This document shows, one piece after another, positions 45,019 through 53,999 of a stretch of 64,000 nt of DNA. The translations under genes and the position numbers were made by a program. The notes beneath the pieces are model-generated. The model worked only from the letters and a program-made list of their open reading frames with translations. It had not been told where the DNA came from and did no database searches. The DNA is from JBKDZP01 sp047971315 (GTDB lineage: Bacteria > Bacillota_I > Bacilli_A > RF39 > UBA660), in contig JBKDZP010000008.1 in NCBI GenBank assembly GCA_047971315.1, positions 70,608-134,607 on the forward strand. Direction: 5' to 3'. The stretch's first letter is position 1, and each line of letters opens with the position of its first letter.

Positions 45019-45020
45019 CA

Positions 45021-45480
45021 TAACTCTTGTTTATACTTTTCTTCATCTAAATAACCAATATTGAATTTAACATGTTTTGCTGGTATATCTAAGGCTATTT
45101 TAGTCAAATAATTTGGATTCATTTTTTTTGCGCTTTCTATAAATATATTATATACCGGTTTAGCACTTGCTCCATTTACATCATCCATTAACTGATAAGG
45201 TGGATTACCTACAATTGCATCAAATTTCATTTTTTCACCATCCTTGTTCCAAGTTTTTGGATTTAATATCTTTGAAATAACTTTATCATCATTTTTTTTA
45301 AATCTTCTTTTAAAGTAGGAATATTAATGATGTTAGTACTATAATCATTATATCCAGAAAGTGTTCTTTTTGTGATAGATTTTGACATATCAGTTTTACA
45401 TAATACAAAGATGTATTCTTCTAATGGTTTTTCCACAAAACTTTTTGTAGTTCTTTATCCATTTCATCTTCATACATATT
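45021..45480 (-). pseudogene. Fragmented adenine DNA methyltransferase gene (NPPY type)
   Basis: Pieces in successive frames read EKPLEEYIFVLCKTDMSKS, RTLSGYNDYSTNIINIPTLK and KVISKILNPKTWNKDGEKMK. The open part 45021-45230 follows with FDAIVGNPPYQLMDD, SAKPVYNIFIESAKK and NPNYLT. NPPY is the catalytic motif IV of N6-adenine methylases, here of the Eco57I / type IIG restriction-modification kind. The C-terminal and N-terminal domains are gone. Not functional. Confidence 0.65.
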
Positions 45481-45715
45481 TTTTAATAGAATTCATATTT
45501 ACATTTAAAATTTTTGAAATCTCTAAAGTTCTTTCTTCTTTAGGATTTCTGTTTCCTTTTTCATATCTAGTCATTGTTCTTCTTTTACATTCTCCCGTTA
45601 AACCTAATTTATTTGATATATCATCTTGAGACATCAATCTAAATTGTCTAACATAAGCAATTCTTGAACCTTGTGATAAATCCCTTAATTTGGGCTTAGT
45701 ATAAATTAATCGCAT
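45470..45715 (-). CDS. XRE-family helix-turn-helix protein (possibly truncated)
   Basis: About 81 residues with one XRE DNA-binding domain: SRIAYVRQFRLMSQDDISNKL, GECKRRTMTRYEKGNRNPKEER and EISKILNVN. The ATG at 45715 has AGGTG 9 bases upstream; a GTG at 45727 is possible. The frame runs out where the methylase fragments begin, with matching sense (KKYVYEDEMDKEL after a shift). It may therefore be the N-terminal part of a longer regulator of a lost restriction-modification locus. Confidence 0.55.
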   Translation of the reverse strand: MRLIYTKPKLRDLSQGSRIAYVRQFRLMSQDDISNKLGLTGECKRRTMTRYEKGNRNPKEERTLEISKILNVNMNSIKKYV

Positions 45716-45760
45716 TTTACATAACACCTATTACTCGTCGCACATCAGCTCTTTTATATC

Positions 45761-45803
45761 AAAAAAAGACTAAGATTTGCGACAAAAAGTCATCTTAGTC
45801 TTA
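45761..45803 (-). terminator. Terminator of ppdK
   Basis: A perfect 11-bp stem AAGACTAAGAT / ATCTTAGTCTT (45766-45776, 45792-45802) followed by seven T residues on the minus strand. Confidence 0.85.
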
Positions 45804-45923
45804 AAATTAATATAATTTTTATCAATTAGAAGTTTTATTTACAATATAATCAATTTTAAAAATTTCTTTTCAAAATCACTTAATCCTTATATTATATAGA
45901 ATAATTTACTTCAAAATCGTTAA

Positions 45924-48554
45924 TTACTTTGTCCCACCGAACTTCACCGCGGCTTGTGCTGCAGCTAATCTAGCAACTGGTACTCGATATGGTGAACAAG
46001 ATACATAATCAAGTCCAATTCGATGGAAGAAATCAATACTAGATTTTTCTCCTCCATGTTCTCCACAAATACCAAGTTCAATATTTTTATTAATTCTTCT
46101 ACTAGTAATTACCGCATATTGTACAAGTAATCCTACACCATTTTGATCTATTTTATCAAAAGGATCCACCTCTAGTATCTTTTTATCAACATAATCTTTT
46201 AAATATTTAGATGCATCATCTCTTGAAAATCCATATGTTAATTGAGTTAAATCATTAGTTCCAAAACTAAAGAAATCAGATTTTGTTACTAATTCATCTG
46301 CAATCAAACAAGTTCTTGGTGCTTCTATCATTGAACCAACTTGATAATTAATTTTAGTATTACTATTAATTAATATAGATTCTGCAGTTTTATTTACTAT
46401 ATTAATTACATACTCATATTCTTTTAAATCAATAATAAGTGGTATCATAATTTGTGGATTAACATCTATTCCATTATTTTTAACTTCTATTGCAGCTTCA
46501 ATTATTGCTTTTGTTTGCATAACAGCAAGTTCTGGAGTTGATATATCAAGTCTAACTCCTCTATGACCCATCATTGGATTAAATTCTTTTAAACTATTAA
46601 TTCTTTCCTTTATTACTTCAATTGGTTTATTTAATTCTTTAGATAAATTTATAATGTCATTTTCTTCTTTTGGTAAAAATTCATGTAATGGCGGATCTAA
46701 ATAACGAATTGTAATTGGAAGCCCATTCATTACTGTAAATAATTTGATAAAGTCTTCTTTTTGAAATTGTAATAAACTATCAATTGCTTCTTGTTTTTCT
46801 TCAATTTTTTCTGCTATTATCATTTGTCTTATTTTAAAAATTCTTTCAGGTTTGAAAAACATATGTTCTGTTCTACATAATCCAATTCCTTCAGCTCCAA
46901 ATAATAATGCTTGTTTTGCATCAAGTTCTGTATCTGCATTTACTTTTATTTTTAATTTACGAATACTATCTGCTATTTTCATAAATTCTTCAAAATCTCC
47001 AGAAATTGATGGTTCAGTTGTTTTAATTTGTTCACCATATACTAAACCAGTTGTCCCATCAAGTGATAAAAAATCACCTTCTTTATATATAGTTCCATCT
47101 TTTGTAGTTAATGTTTTTAACTCTTCATTTATAATTAAATCACTACATCCACTTACACAACATCTTCCCATTCCTCTAGCAACTACAGCAGCATGTGATG
47201 TCATACCTCCGTGAATTGTTAAAATTCCATTTGTTACTACCATTCCTGAAATATCTTCTGGTGAAGTTTCCATTCTAACTAGTACAGTTTGTTCGTTTCT
47301 TTTTGATGCTTCTATAACATCATTTGCATTAAAATAAATTTTACCACTTCCAGCACCTGGTGATGCCGCTAATCCAGTAGAAATTATTTTTCCTTTTTTT
47401 AATGATTCTTCATCAAAAGTTGGATGTAATAATTGATTTAAGTCTTTTGGATCCATTCTCATGATAGCTTCTTCTTTAGAAATTTTACCTTCATTTATTA
47501 AATCTAAAATAATTTTAATAGCTGCTTTTGTTGTTCTTTTTCCATTTCTTGTTTGCAACATATATAGTTTTCCATTTTCAATAGTAAATTCCATATCTTG
47601 CATATCAAGGTAATGATCTTCTAATATTTTAGAATTTTTTGAAAATTCTTCATATAAATCAGGCATTATTTCTTTTAGTTTATCGATTGTTTCTGGAGTT
47701 CTAATTCCAGCTACTACATCTTCACCTTGAGCATTAATTAAATATTCACCATATAATTTATTTTCTCCAGTTGCTGGATTTCTTGTAAATGCAACACCTG
47801 TTCCAGATTTTAATCCACTATTTCCAAACACCATTTCTTGAATATTTACAGCTGTTCCATAATTATCTGGTATATCATTCATTTTTCTATAAACTTTTGC
47901 TCTTTCATTTTCCCATGAGTTGAATACTGCTTTTATTGCTTCTAATAGTTGAACTTTTGGATCATTTGGAAATTCTTCATTAGCTAAACTCTTATATAAT
48001 TCTTTATATGATTTAGTAATTTCTTCCATATCATTTTCATCTAAATCTAAATCATTTTTTACATTTTTAGAAATTTTTCTTTCTTCTAAAATCTTTTCAA
48101 ATAAATTTCGATCATATCCTTTTACAACATCAGAATACATCAAAATAAATCTACGATATGAATCATATACAAATCTTTTATTTTTAGTAATATTTATTAA
48201 GCTACTAGCAACCACATCGTTTAATCCTAGATTTAGTACTGTATCCATCATTCCTGGCATACTTACTCTAGAACCACTTCTAATTGATAGTAATAATGGT
48301 GAGTTAAAATCGCCAAGTTTTTTGTTTGTTTGACTTTCTAGTTCATTAAGTTTTAAAAATATTTGATTTATTATTTCATCACTTAAAGTTTCATTTTGCT
48401 TATAATATTCATTACATGCTTCTGTTGTTACGGTAAATCCATTTGGTACTCTAAGCCCAAGATTAGTCATTTCTGCTAGATTTGCACCTTTACCACCGAG
48501 TAAATCTTTTCTATCTTTATTACCTTCTTTAAAAAGGTATACATATTTTTTCAT
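45924..48554 (-). CDS. ppdK: Pyruvate, phosphate dikinase
   Basis: Interconverts pyruvate, ATP and phosphate with phosphoenolpyruvate, AMP and pyrophosphate, often in the glycolytic direction in anaerobes. The 876 residues are full length. The N-terminal nucleotide domain has GGKGANLAEM and GMMDTVLNLG. The swivelling domain has the phospho-His in GGMTSHAAVVARGMG. The TIM-barrel PEP domain has RTEHMF, LDPPLHEFLP, MIEAPR, FGTNDLTQ and LGICGEHGG. AAGGGAGG precedes the ATG. It is transcribed alone with a strong terminator. No regulatory PpsR-type gene is in the window. Confidence 0.97.
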   Translation of the reverse strand: MKKYVYLFKEGNKDRKDLLGGKGANLAEMTNLGLRVPNGFTVTTEACNEYYKQNETLSDEIINQIFLKLNELESQTNKKLGDFNSPLLLSIRSGSRVSMPGMMDTVLNLGLNDVVASSLINITKNKRFVYDSYRRFILMYSDVVKGYDRNLFEKILEERKISKNVKNDLDLDENDMEEITKSYKELYKSLANEEFPNDPKVQLLEAIKAVFNSWENERAKVYRKMNDIPDNYGTAVNIQEMVFGNSGLKSGTGVAFTRNPATGENKLYGEYLINAQGEDVVAGIRTPETIDKLKEIMPDLYEEFSKNSKILEDHYLDMQDMEFTIENGKLYMLQTRNGKRTTKAAIKIILDLINEGKISKEEAIMRMDPKDLNQLLHPTFDEESLKKGKIISTGLAASPGAGSGKIYFNANDVIEASKRNEQTVLVRMETSPEDISGMVVTNGILTIHGGMTSHAAVVARGMGRCCVSGCSDLIINEELKTLTTKDGTIYKEGDFLSLDGTTGLVYGEQIKTTEPSISGDFEEFMKIADSIRKLKIKVNADTELDAKQALLFGAEGIGLCRTEHMFFKPERIFKIRQMIIAEKIEEKQEAIDSLLQFQKEDFIKLFTVMNGLPITIRYLDPPLHEFLPKEENDIINLSKELNKPIEVIKERINSLKEFNPMMGHRGVRLDISTPELAVMQTKAIIEAAIEVKNNGIDVNPQIMIPLIIDLKEYEYVINIVNKTAESILINSNTKINYQVGSMIEAPRTCLIADELVTKSDFFSFGTNDLTQLTYGFSRDDASKYLKDYVDKKILEVDPFDKIDQNGVGLLVQYAVITSRRINKNIELGICGEHGGEKSSIDFFHRIGLDYVSCSPYRVPVARLAAAQAAVKFGGTK

Positions 48555-48691
48555 ATATTTCCTCCCTTGTTATTCTATATAAATTATAACATACATAAAA
48601 AAAAAGAACAATAAATTATTAATTCTTTAGTTATATAAAACAAACGATATAATTTAACTAAATAGGATTTAAAATATAAATCTAGAAAATT

Positions 48692-49585
48692 TTATCTCAT
48701 TTTAGATCTTGGATGATTTTGATAATAAACATTCCTTAATTTTTCGTTTGAAATATGTGTATATATTTGAGTTGTATTTAAGTTAGTATGACCTAAAAGT
48801 TCTTGAACAACTTTTAAGTCTGCACCGTTATCTAATAAATGAGTTGCGAATGTATGTCTTAAAGTATGTGGACTAATATGATATTTTAAGGAACTTTTTT
48901 TAAATATTTCTTCTACTATAAATCTAATACCTCTATCAGTTAATTGTTTTCCAAGTTTATTTACAAATAAATATTCATGATTATCTTTTAATAGTATTGG
49001 TCTTATTTCTATTATATATTTTTTTAATAACTTCTCTAGTCTTGTTCCAAATAATACATATCTTTCTTTATTACCTTTTCCGTTGACTAATATTTTCATA
49101 TCATCAAATGAAATATCATTTATTTTGATGTTTGTGATTTCACTTATTCTTAAACCAGTTGAGTAGAAACATTCTAATATGGTAGCATCCCTAAAACCTA
49201 AGGTAGTATTAATATCTGGTGTATTAAGTAATACTTCTAAATCATTGTAATAAAGAAATTTAGGTAATTTTTTATCAAGTTTAGGATTAGATATTAATGT
49301 AATAGGATTATAAGTTACTATTTTATCTTTCATTAAATATTTAAATAAACTCCTTATTGCACTTATATTTCTTGCAATTGTTTTTTTACTGTAGTTTTTT
49401 TCATATAAAAGACTCAAATAATTTCTTAACATTTTATAATCAATATTATTAAATTTAGTTATTTTTAAATTTTCTAAATAATCTAGAAATTTTTTTAAGT
49501 CTTTTCCATAACTAAGTACTGTATTATTAGAGTAATTTTTTTCATATTTTAGGTATTTTAGAAAGTTAATTATTATCTCAATCAT
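48692..49585 (-). CDS. Tyrosine recombinase of the XerC/XerD family
   Basis: A site-specific recombinase; by size (297 residues) and context most likely a chromosome dimer resolution protein. The N-terminal SAM-like core-binding domain is at about 1-85 (FLKYLKYEKNYSNNT, LRNYLSLLYEKNYSKKTIARNIS). The catalytic residues are all present: Arg in STGLRISE, Lys in NGKGNKERY, His and Arg in HTLRHTFATH, His in LLGHTNL and the nucleophile Tyr in TQIYTHIS. The ATG has no Shine-Dalgarno; it overlaps the stop of a tiny upstream frame (ATGA), which suggests translational coupling to the gene before. It is not associated with an integron or phage. Confidence 0.9.
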   Translation of the reverse strand: MIEIIINFLKYLKYEKNYSNNTVLSYGKDLKKFLDYLENLKITKFNNIDYKMLRNYLSLLYEKNYSKKTIARNISAIRSLFKYLMKDKIVTYNPITLISNPKLDKKLPKFLYYNDLEVLLNTPDINTTLGFRDATILECFYSTGLRISEITNIKINDISFDDMKILVNGKGNKERYVLFGTRLEKLLKKYIIEIRPILLKDNHEYLFVNKLGKQLTDRGIRFIVEEIFKKSSLKYHISPHTLRHTFATHLLDNGADLKVVQELLGHTNLNTTQIYTHISNEKLRNVYYQNHPRSKMR

Positions 49586-49647
49586 TTTTTTGTTTTTTTA
49601 TAAGCAATAGTTTTTTTTATATTTTTATAGTCTAAAATATCTAACAT
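49582..49647 (-). CDS. Possible 21-residue coupling peptide
   Basis: An ATG directly after the stop of the 321-residue protein opens a frame beginning MLDILDYKNIKKTIAYKKTK. It ends in TGA within the ATGA of the recombinase start. The recombinase lacks its own ribosome site, so ribosomes reading this frame could deliver it. It may equally be chance. Confidence 0.25.
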   Translation of the reverse strand: MLDILDYKNIKKTIAYKKTKK

Positions 49648-50613
49648 TCATAATCTTACTCTATCTTCATCTGTTAGATTTTGAATTATTTGCAATGATA
49701 AATTTTCTTGACATTTAATTAATCCACCAATTTCAAATAGTTCTTTTAAAATAGGATTATCAAATGATTTATTTATTATTTCATTTTTTAAATAATTTAA
49801 ATCTTTTTCAATTGGTTCTATATTTTGTTCTTCTTTATTATTTAAATATTCTGTTATTGTAATTTGACCTTTTATGTTATTAAAATCCAGATGTTCAAGT
49901 ATATTATTCACTACATTAATTCTTTCTTTTTTCTCTTCTTTTTTATTTTTTAGCTCATCTAGTAATTTTATTTGTAATTCATAGTCTTGTTCTTTATATT
50001 CATTTTTATATTTATTAATCAAACTATCATAAATATTCCACATCAAAATAATACTTCTTATCGTTTTATAATCTAGGAATTTATTATTTAAAATTTTTTT
50101 AATTCTAAAGTCTAATTTATTATACATTCTGTATTCTATAAGTTTTTCTTTTAAATATGCATCTAAATAAGAGTCTCTAGATGTAATAAATTCATAAAAT
50201 GTATTTTTATTAATTAATTTGTTAATAAAATGATATATTAAATTTTCAATATCTTTATTTTCAATTTTTTCACCATTTAATCTTTTCTTTGCGAGTGTTT
50301 TTATTATTTCTACTCTTTTATTATCACCATAAATTAATTCATAATAATTTACATACTTTTTACCATTTAAAGTGTTATTTTTAGCTAAATAAATGTCTAC
50401 TATTGGTGTTTGAATTTTATCAACACTATATAAATAATATTTAAAATTACTAGCACTCATAAAGTTTATAGTAATTAAATCCATTGCAGCAATATCAATA
50501 TTTCTTTGTTGCTTATTATCATTGATATACAATCCTTTATCAATATATGGTATTTCTACTTCATTATTATTCCTTACTATTAAATAATACTTCCCATTAT
50601 TAATTAAGTTCAT
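49648..50613 (-). CDS. Hypothetical 321-residue helical protein
   Basis: A soluble protein. The first about 80 residues are beta-rich (YYLIVRNNNEVEIPYIDKGLY, LYSVDKIQTPIVDIYLAK), and the rest is long charged helices (EKIENKDIENLIYHFINKLI, LDELKNKKEEKKERIN). AAGGTGATT precedes the ATG. It is directly upstream of the recombinase and probably co-transcribed. I do not recognise the family; the split between a small N-terminal domain and a helical tail may suggest a protein- or nucleic-acid-binding role. Confidence 0.55.
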   Translation of the reverse strand: MNLINNGKYYLIVRNNNEVEIPYIDKGLYINDNKQQRNIDIAAMDLITINFMSASNFKYYLYSVDKIQTPIVDIYLAKNNTLNGKKYVNYYELIYGDNKRVEIIKTLAKKRLNGEKIENKDIENLIYHFINKLINKNTFYEFITSRDSYLDAYLKEKLIEYRMYNKLDFRIKKILNNKFLDYKTIRSIILMWNIYDSLINKYKNEYKEQDYELQIKLLDELKNKKEEKKERINVVNNILEHLDFNNIKGQITITEYLNNKEEQNIEPIEKDLNYLKNEIINKSFDNPILKELFEIGGLIKCQENLSLQIIQNLTDEDRVRL

Positions 50614-50914
50614 CTAATCACCTTACATCTTTCCAATTATTAGTTTATTTATATAATAAATTTAATACTTTCAAAATAATTAAAATTTTTCTTGATAAAA
50701 TTATTATAATATTTTTACCTTTATTAAATAGATTTCCTGGTACATTTTAATGTTTAATTTTAAAATTCACACTCACTATTACTTTTAATAAGTTTATCAC
50801 AAAAACACCATATGTTTCAATACCCTATTATAGTTTCATAAAAATTTTTATTTAATTTAATACTTTTTTATTTATTTTTTTTAAATAAATTAAGTTTACT
50901 TTAAATAATATACA
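50614..50914. other. AT-rich gap, no gene seen
   Basis: About 300 bases between topA and the 321-residue protein with no reading frame and no clear structure. Confidence 0.5.
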
Positions 50915-50945
50915 TAAAAAATGTAACTTATTTTTCAAAGTTACA
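50915..50945 (-). terminator. Terminator of topA
   Basis: GTAACTT / AAGTTAC stem with a short loop and a T run on the minus strand; it overlaps the topA stop. Confidence 0.75.
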
Positions 50946-52955
50946 CTCACTGCATTTTACTGTATTTTTTTTAGATGTAAGCATTTTACCACAATTTGGA
51001 CACATTTCACCAGTTGGTAAATCCCAAAATGCAGTTTTACAAGTAGGATAATTATTACATCCGTAGAAAATTTTACCTCTTTTACTTTTCTTTTCAATTA
51101 TTTTACCATCACAGTTTGGACAACTACAAATATCTTTAATTTTTGATTCATCTACTTTTATGTATTTACATTTTGGAAAATTACTACAAGCAGTAAATAC
51201 TCCAAATTTTCCTTTTCTAATAACTAATGGACTATTACAATTAGGACAATCTTCACCTGTTTTTTCTGCTTCTTTTTTTTCTAATTTGTCAAAAGCTTCT
51301 AAAATTGATGGTTCAAACTCTTTATAAAACTTTTCTAATGTTTCATACCAAACAAGATTACCTTCAGCTATTTTATCTAGGTTATTTTCCATATTAGCAG
51401 TATATTCAACATTTATTATATGATTAAAATTAAGTTGAAGTTTATCTGTTATTTCACAACCTATTTCAGTTGGAATAAATTTTTTATCTACTATATCAAC
51501 ATAACCTCTAGATTTAATATTATCCATAATAGTAGCATAAGTACTAGGTCTACCAATTCCTAATTCTTCCATAGCTTTTACTAAGCTAGCTTCACGATAT
51601 CTTGCTGGTGGTTCTGTAAAATGTTGATTTTTCTCAATATCTTTAGATACTATTACATTTGATTTATATGTATCAAATGGTGGTAGATTATTTTCTTTAG
51701 TATCTTCATATGGAAAATATACTTTTAAATATCCATCAAAATTAATTATTTGACCAGTTGCTTTAAATTGATAATTATTATTATCTAAAAGTACAGTTGT
51801 ATTGTCTGTAACAGCAGATGCCATTAAAGACGCTAAAGCTCTACTATATATTAGTGAATATAATTTAAATTCATCATTTGATAAATATGGTTTCACACTA
51901 ATAGGATCTCTTTTTATACTAGTTGGTCGTATTGCTTCATGAGCATCTTGAACATTTTCTGTTTTATTGCTTTTTTTTACTACTCCAACATAGTCTTTAC
52001 TATATTTTGCTTCAATATATTGTAGAGTTTCATTTATAAAATCAGATGATAATCTAGTTGAATCAGTACGCATATAGGTGATTAAACCTACTGTTTCATT
52101 TTCTAGTTCAATTCCTTCATATAATTTTTGAGCAACACTCATCGTTTTTTTAGCACTCATATTTAATTTATTTGATGAAACTTGTTGTAATGTACTTGTT
52201 ATAAAAGGCATTGGTGAAGATTTTTTCTTATTCTTTTTTTCAATACTTTCAATTTTAAATGATTTTGATAATTTTTCTAAAATTTCATTTGTTTCTATTT
52301 CATTTTTAATTTCAATTTTTTTATGATTATAAAAAGCTAAATCAGCATCAAAATCACTAAATATTGCTTTGATTGTCCAATATTCTTCAGATATAAATTT
52401 TTCAATTTCTCTTTCTTTATCAACAATCAATTTTAAAGCAACACTTTGTACTCTTCCGGCACTTGTTCCACTTGTTTTTGATTGTACTAATTTACTTAAT
52501 CTAAATCCTATTATACGATCTAGTATTCTTCTAGTTTCTTGTGAATTTACTAAGTCTTGATCTATTTTTCTAGAATGATTAAAAGATTCTAAAACTGCTC
52601 CTTTTGTAATTTCATTAAATACTACTCTCTCATATTTAGATTCATCTAATCCTAATACATCATAAATATGATAACTTATGGCTTCTCCTTCACGATCGGG
52701 ATCGGTTGCTAGATATACAAAGTCAACTTTTTTAACTTCTTTTTTTAAATCTTCTACTACTTTTTTTCTTGTTTTAACTGTTATATAATCTGGTTTGAAA
52801 TGATTTTCGATATCTACACCAAATCCATATTTTCCTTTTGTAGATAAATCTCTAATATGTCCTTTAGAAGATTTTACTATGTAATCTTTTCCTAAATATT
52901 TTTCAATTGTTTTTTCTTTAGCAGGTGATTCCACTATTACTAATTTTTTAGCCAT
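50928..52955 (-). CDS. topA: DNA topoisomerase I (type IA)
   Basis: Relaxes negative supercoils. The 675 residues begin with the Toprim domain (VIVESPAKEKTIEKYLG, YLATDPDREGEAISYH). The active-site Tyr is in GLITYMRTDSTR (about residue 295). The gate and DNA-binding domains follow, with EALRPT-like AHEAIRPTS and ELGIGRPSTYA. Three C4 zinc ribbons end the protein (CPNC...CSNFPKC, CPNC...CNNYPTC, CPNCG...CSEC). AAGGAAGTG lies before the ATG, with a consensus promoter upstream. It stands alone. Confidence 0.97.
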   Translation of the reverse strand: MAKKLVIVESPAKEKTIEKYLGKDYIVKSSKGHIRDLSTKGKYGFGVDIENHFKPDYITVKTRKKVVEDLKKEVKKVDFVYLATDPDREGEAISYHIYDVLGLDESKYERVVFNEITKGAVLESFNHSRKIDQDLVNSQETRRILDRIIGFRLSKLVQSKTSGTSAGRVQSVALKLIVDKEREIEKFISEEYWTIKAIFSDFDADLAFYNHKKIEIKNEIETNEILEKLSKSFKIESIEKKNKKKSSPMPFITSTLQQVSSNKLNMSAKKTMSVAQKLYEGIELENETVGLITYMRTDSTRLSSDFINETLQYIEAKYSKDYVGVVKKSNKTENVQDAHEAIRPTSIKRDPISVKPYLSNDEFKLYSLIYSRALASLMASAVTDNTTVLLDNNNYQFKATGQIINFDGYLKVYFPYEDTKENNLPPFDTYKSNVIVSKDIEKNQHFTEPPARYREASLVKAMEELGIGRPSTYATIMDNIKSRGYVDIVDKKFIPTEIGCEITDKLQLNFNHIINVEYTANMENNLDKIAEGNLVWYETLEKFYKEFEPSILEAFDKLEKKEAEKTGEDCPNCNSPLVIRKGKFGVFTACSNFPKCKYIKVDESKIKDICSCPNCDGKIIEKKSKRGKIFYGCNNYPTCKTAFWDLPTGEMCPNCGKMLTSKKNTVKCSECNFEK

Positions 52956-52982
52956 TTGCCACTTCCTTTTTCACTAGTATCT

Positions 52983-53011
52983 TTTATACACTATTAGTTT
53001 TACTTTGTCAA
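52983..53011 (-). promoter_or_regulatory. Promoter of topA
   Basis: Perfect TTGACA (53006-53011), spacer 17, TATAAA (52983-52988) on the minus strand. Confidence 0.85.
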
Positions 53012-53054
53012 CTTGTTCTTTTTTATAATATACTACTTTTTTATTAATTTTCCT

Positions 53055-53999
53055 TCATCTTGTAAATGTTTTACCACACTTACTTCCCCACGTATCTACT
53101 AAATTATTATTTTTTATTATTTTTAATATTTCACAATTATTAGAACAATCATCACAGTAACTACCATATGTTTCAAATTTAATATCTTTAATATCTAAAT
53201 TATAAATTTTACTTGTTTGGTTTTGGTGTGCTAAAATAGCTATTCCAATTGCTCCCATTAAATGACCATTTGAATCTACTATAATATCCTTTTTTAAAAT
53301 TTCTTTAAAATATTTAACTACACCTTCATTTTTACTTACTCCACCTTGAAAAACAATTGGTTCATCAATTTTTTTACCTTTACCAACATTATTTAAATAA
53401 TTTAATACAACACTTCTACAAAGCCCTGCTACTATATCTTCTTTTTTATATCCAGCTTGGGCTTTATGAATTAAGTCAGATTCAGCAAATACTGTACATC
53501 TAGCTGCTATTTTTACTGGATTTGTTGATTTTAGTGAATATTTTCCAAACTCTTCTATATCAATTCCTAATCTTTTTGATTGACTTGATAGAAATGCTCC
53601 TGTTCCAGCAGCACACAGTGTATTCATTGAATAATCTACTACTATACCGTTTCTAATTAATATTATTTTAGAATCTTGCCCACCTATTTCTAATATTGTT
53701 TTAACATCGGGATTAGTATTTAATGTACCTATTGCATGTGCTGTAATTTCATTTTTAATGATATTCGCATCAACCATTAGTCCTATTAATTTTCTAGCAC
53801 TTCCGGTTGTCCCAATTCCCCTGATTTGATAATCGGTTTTAATATTTGCTTTTACTTCCTTAATTATTTTTTTAACTGAATCAATTGGATTACCCTCTGT
53901 CCAAATGTATGATGAATATAAAATATTGTTATATTCATCTAATAATACACACTTAGTAGATATTGATCCAATATCAATTCCTAAATAGCAATTTTTCAT
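53055..53999 (-). CDS. 2-hydroxyacyl-CoA dehydratase activase-like ATPase (BadF/HgdC family)
   Basis: A 314-residue ASKHA ATPase with GIDIGSISTKCVL at the start, the cluster Cys in TLCAAGTGAF, ARCTVFAESD and QGGVSKNEGV, as in HgdC-type activators that inject an electron into 2-hydroxyacyl-CoA dehydratases. An extra Cys-rich tail (CDDCSNNC, WGSKCGK) could hold another metal or cluster. It overlaps the gene before it by 26 bases and forms a three-gene operon with the dehydratase-like and DUF2229-like genes. In many Bacillota these parts are one giant protein. The true substrate of such stand-alone sets is unknown. Confidence 0.85.
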   Translation of the reverse strand: MKNCYLGIDIGSISTKCVLLDEYNNILYSSYIWTEGNPIDSVKKIIKEVKANIKTDYQIRGIGTTGSARKLIGLMVDANIIKNEITAHAIGTLNTNPDVKTILEIGGQDSKIILIRNGIVVDYSMNTLCAAGTGAFLSSQSKRLGIDIEEFGKYSLKSTNPVKIAARCTVFAESDLIHKAQAGYKKEDIVAGLCRSVVLNYLNNVGKGKKIDEPIVFQGGVSKNEGVVKYFKEILKKDIIVDSNGHLMGAIGIAILAHQNQTSKIYNLDIKDIKFETYGSYCDDCSNNCEILKIIKNNNLVDTWGSKCGKTFTR

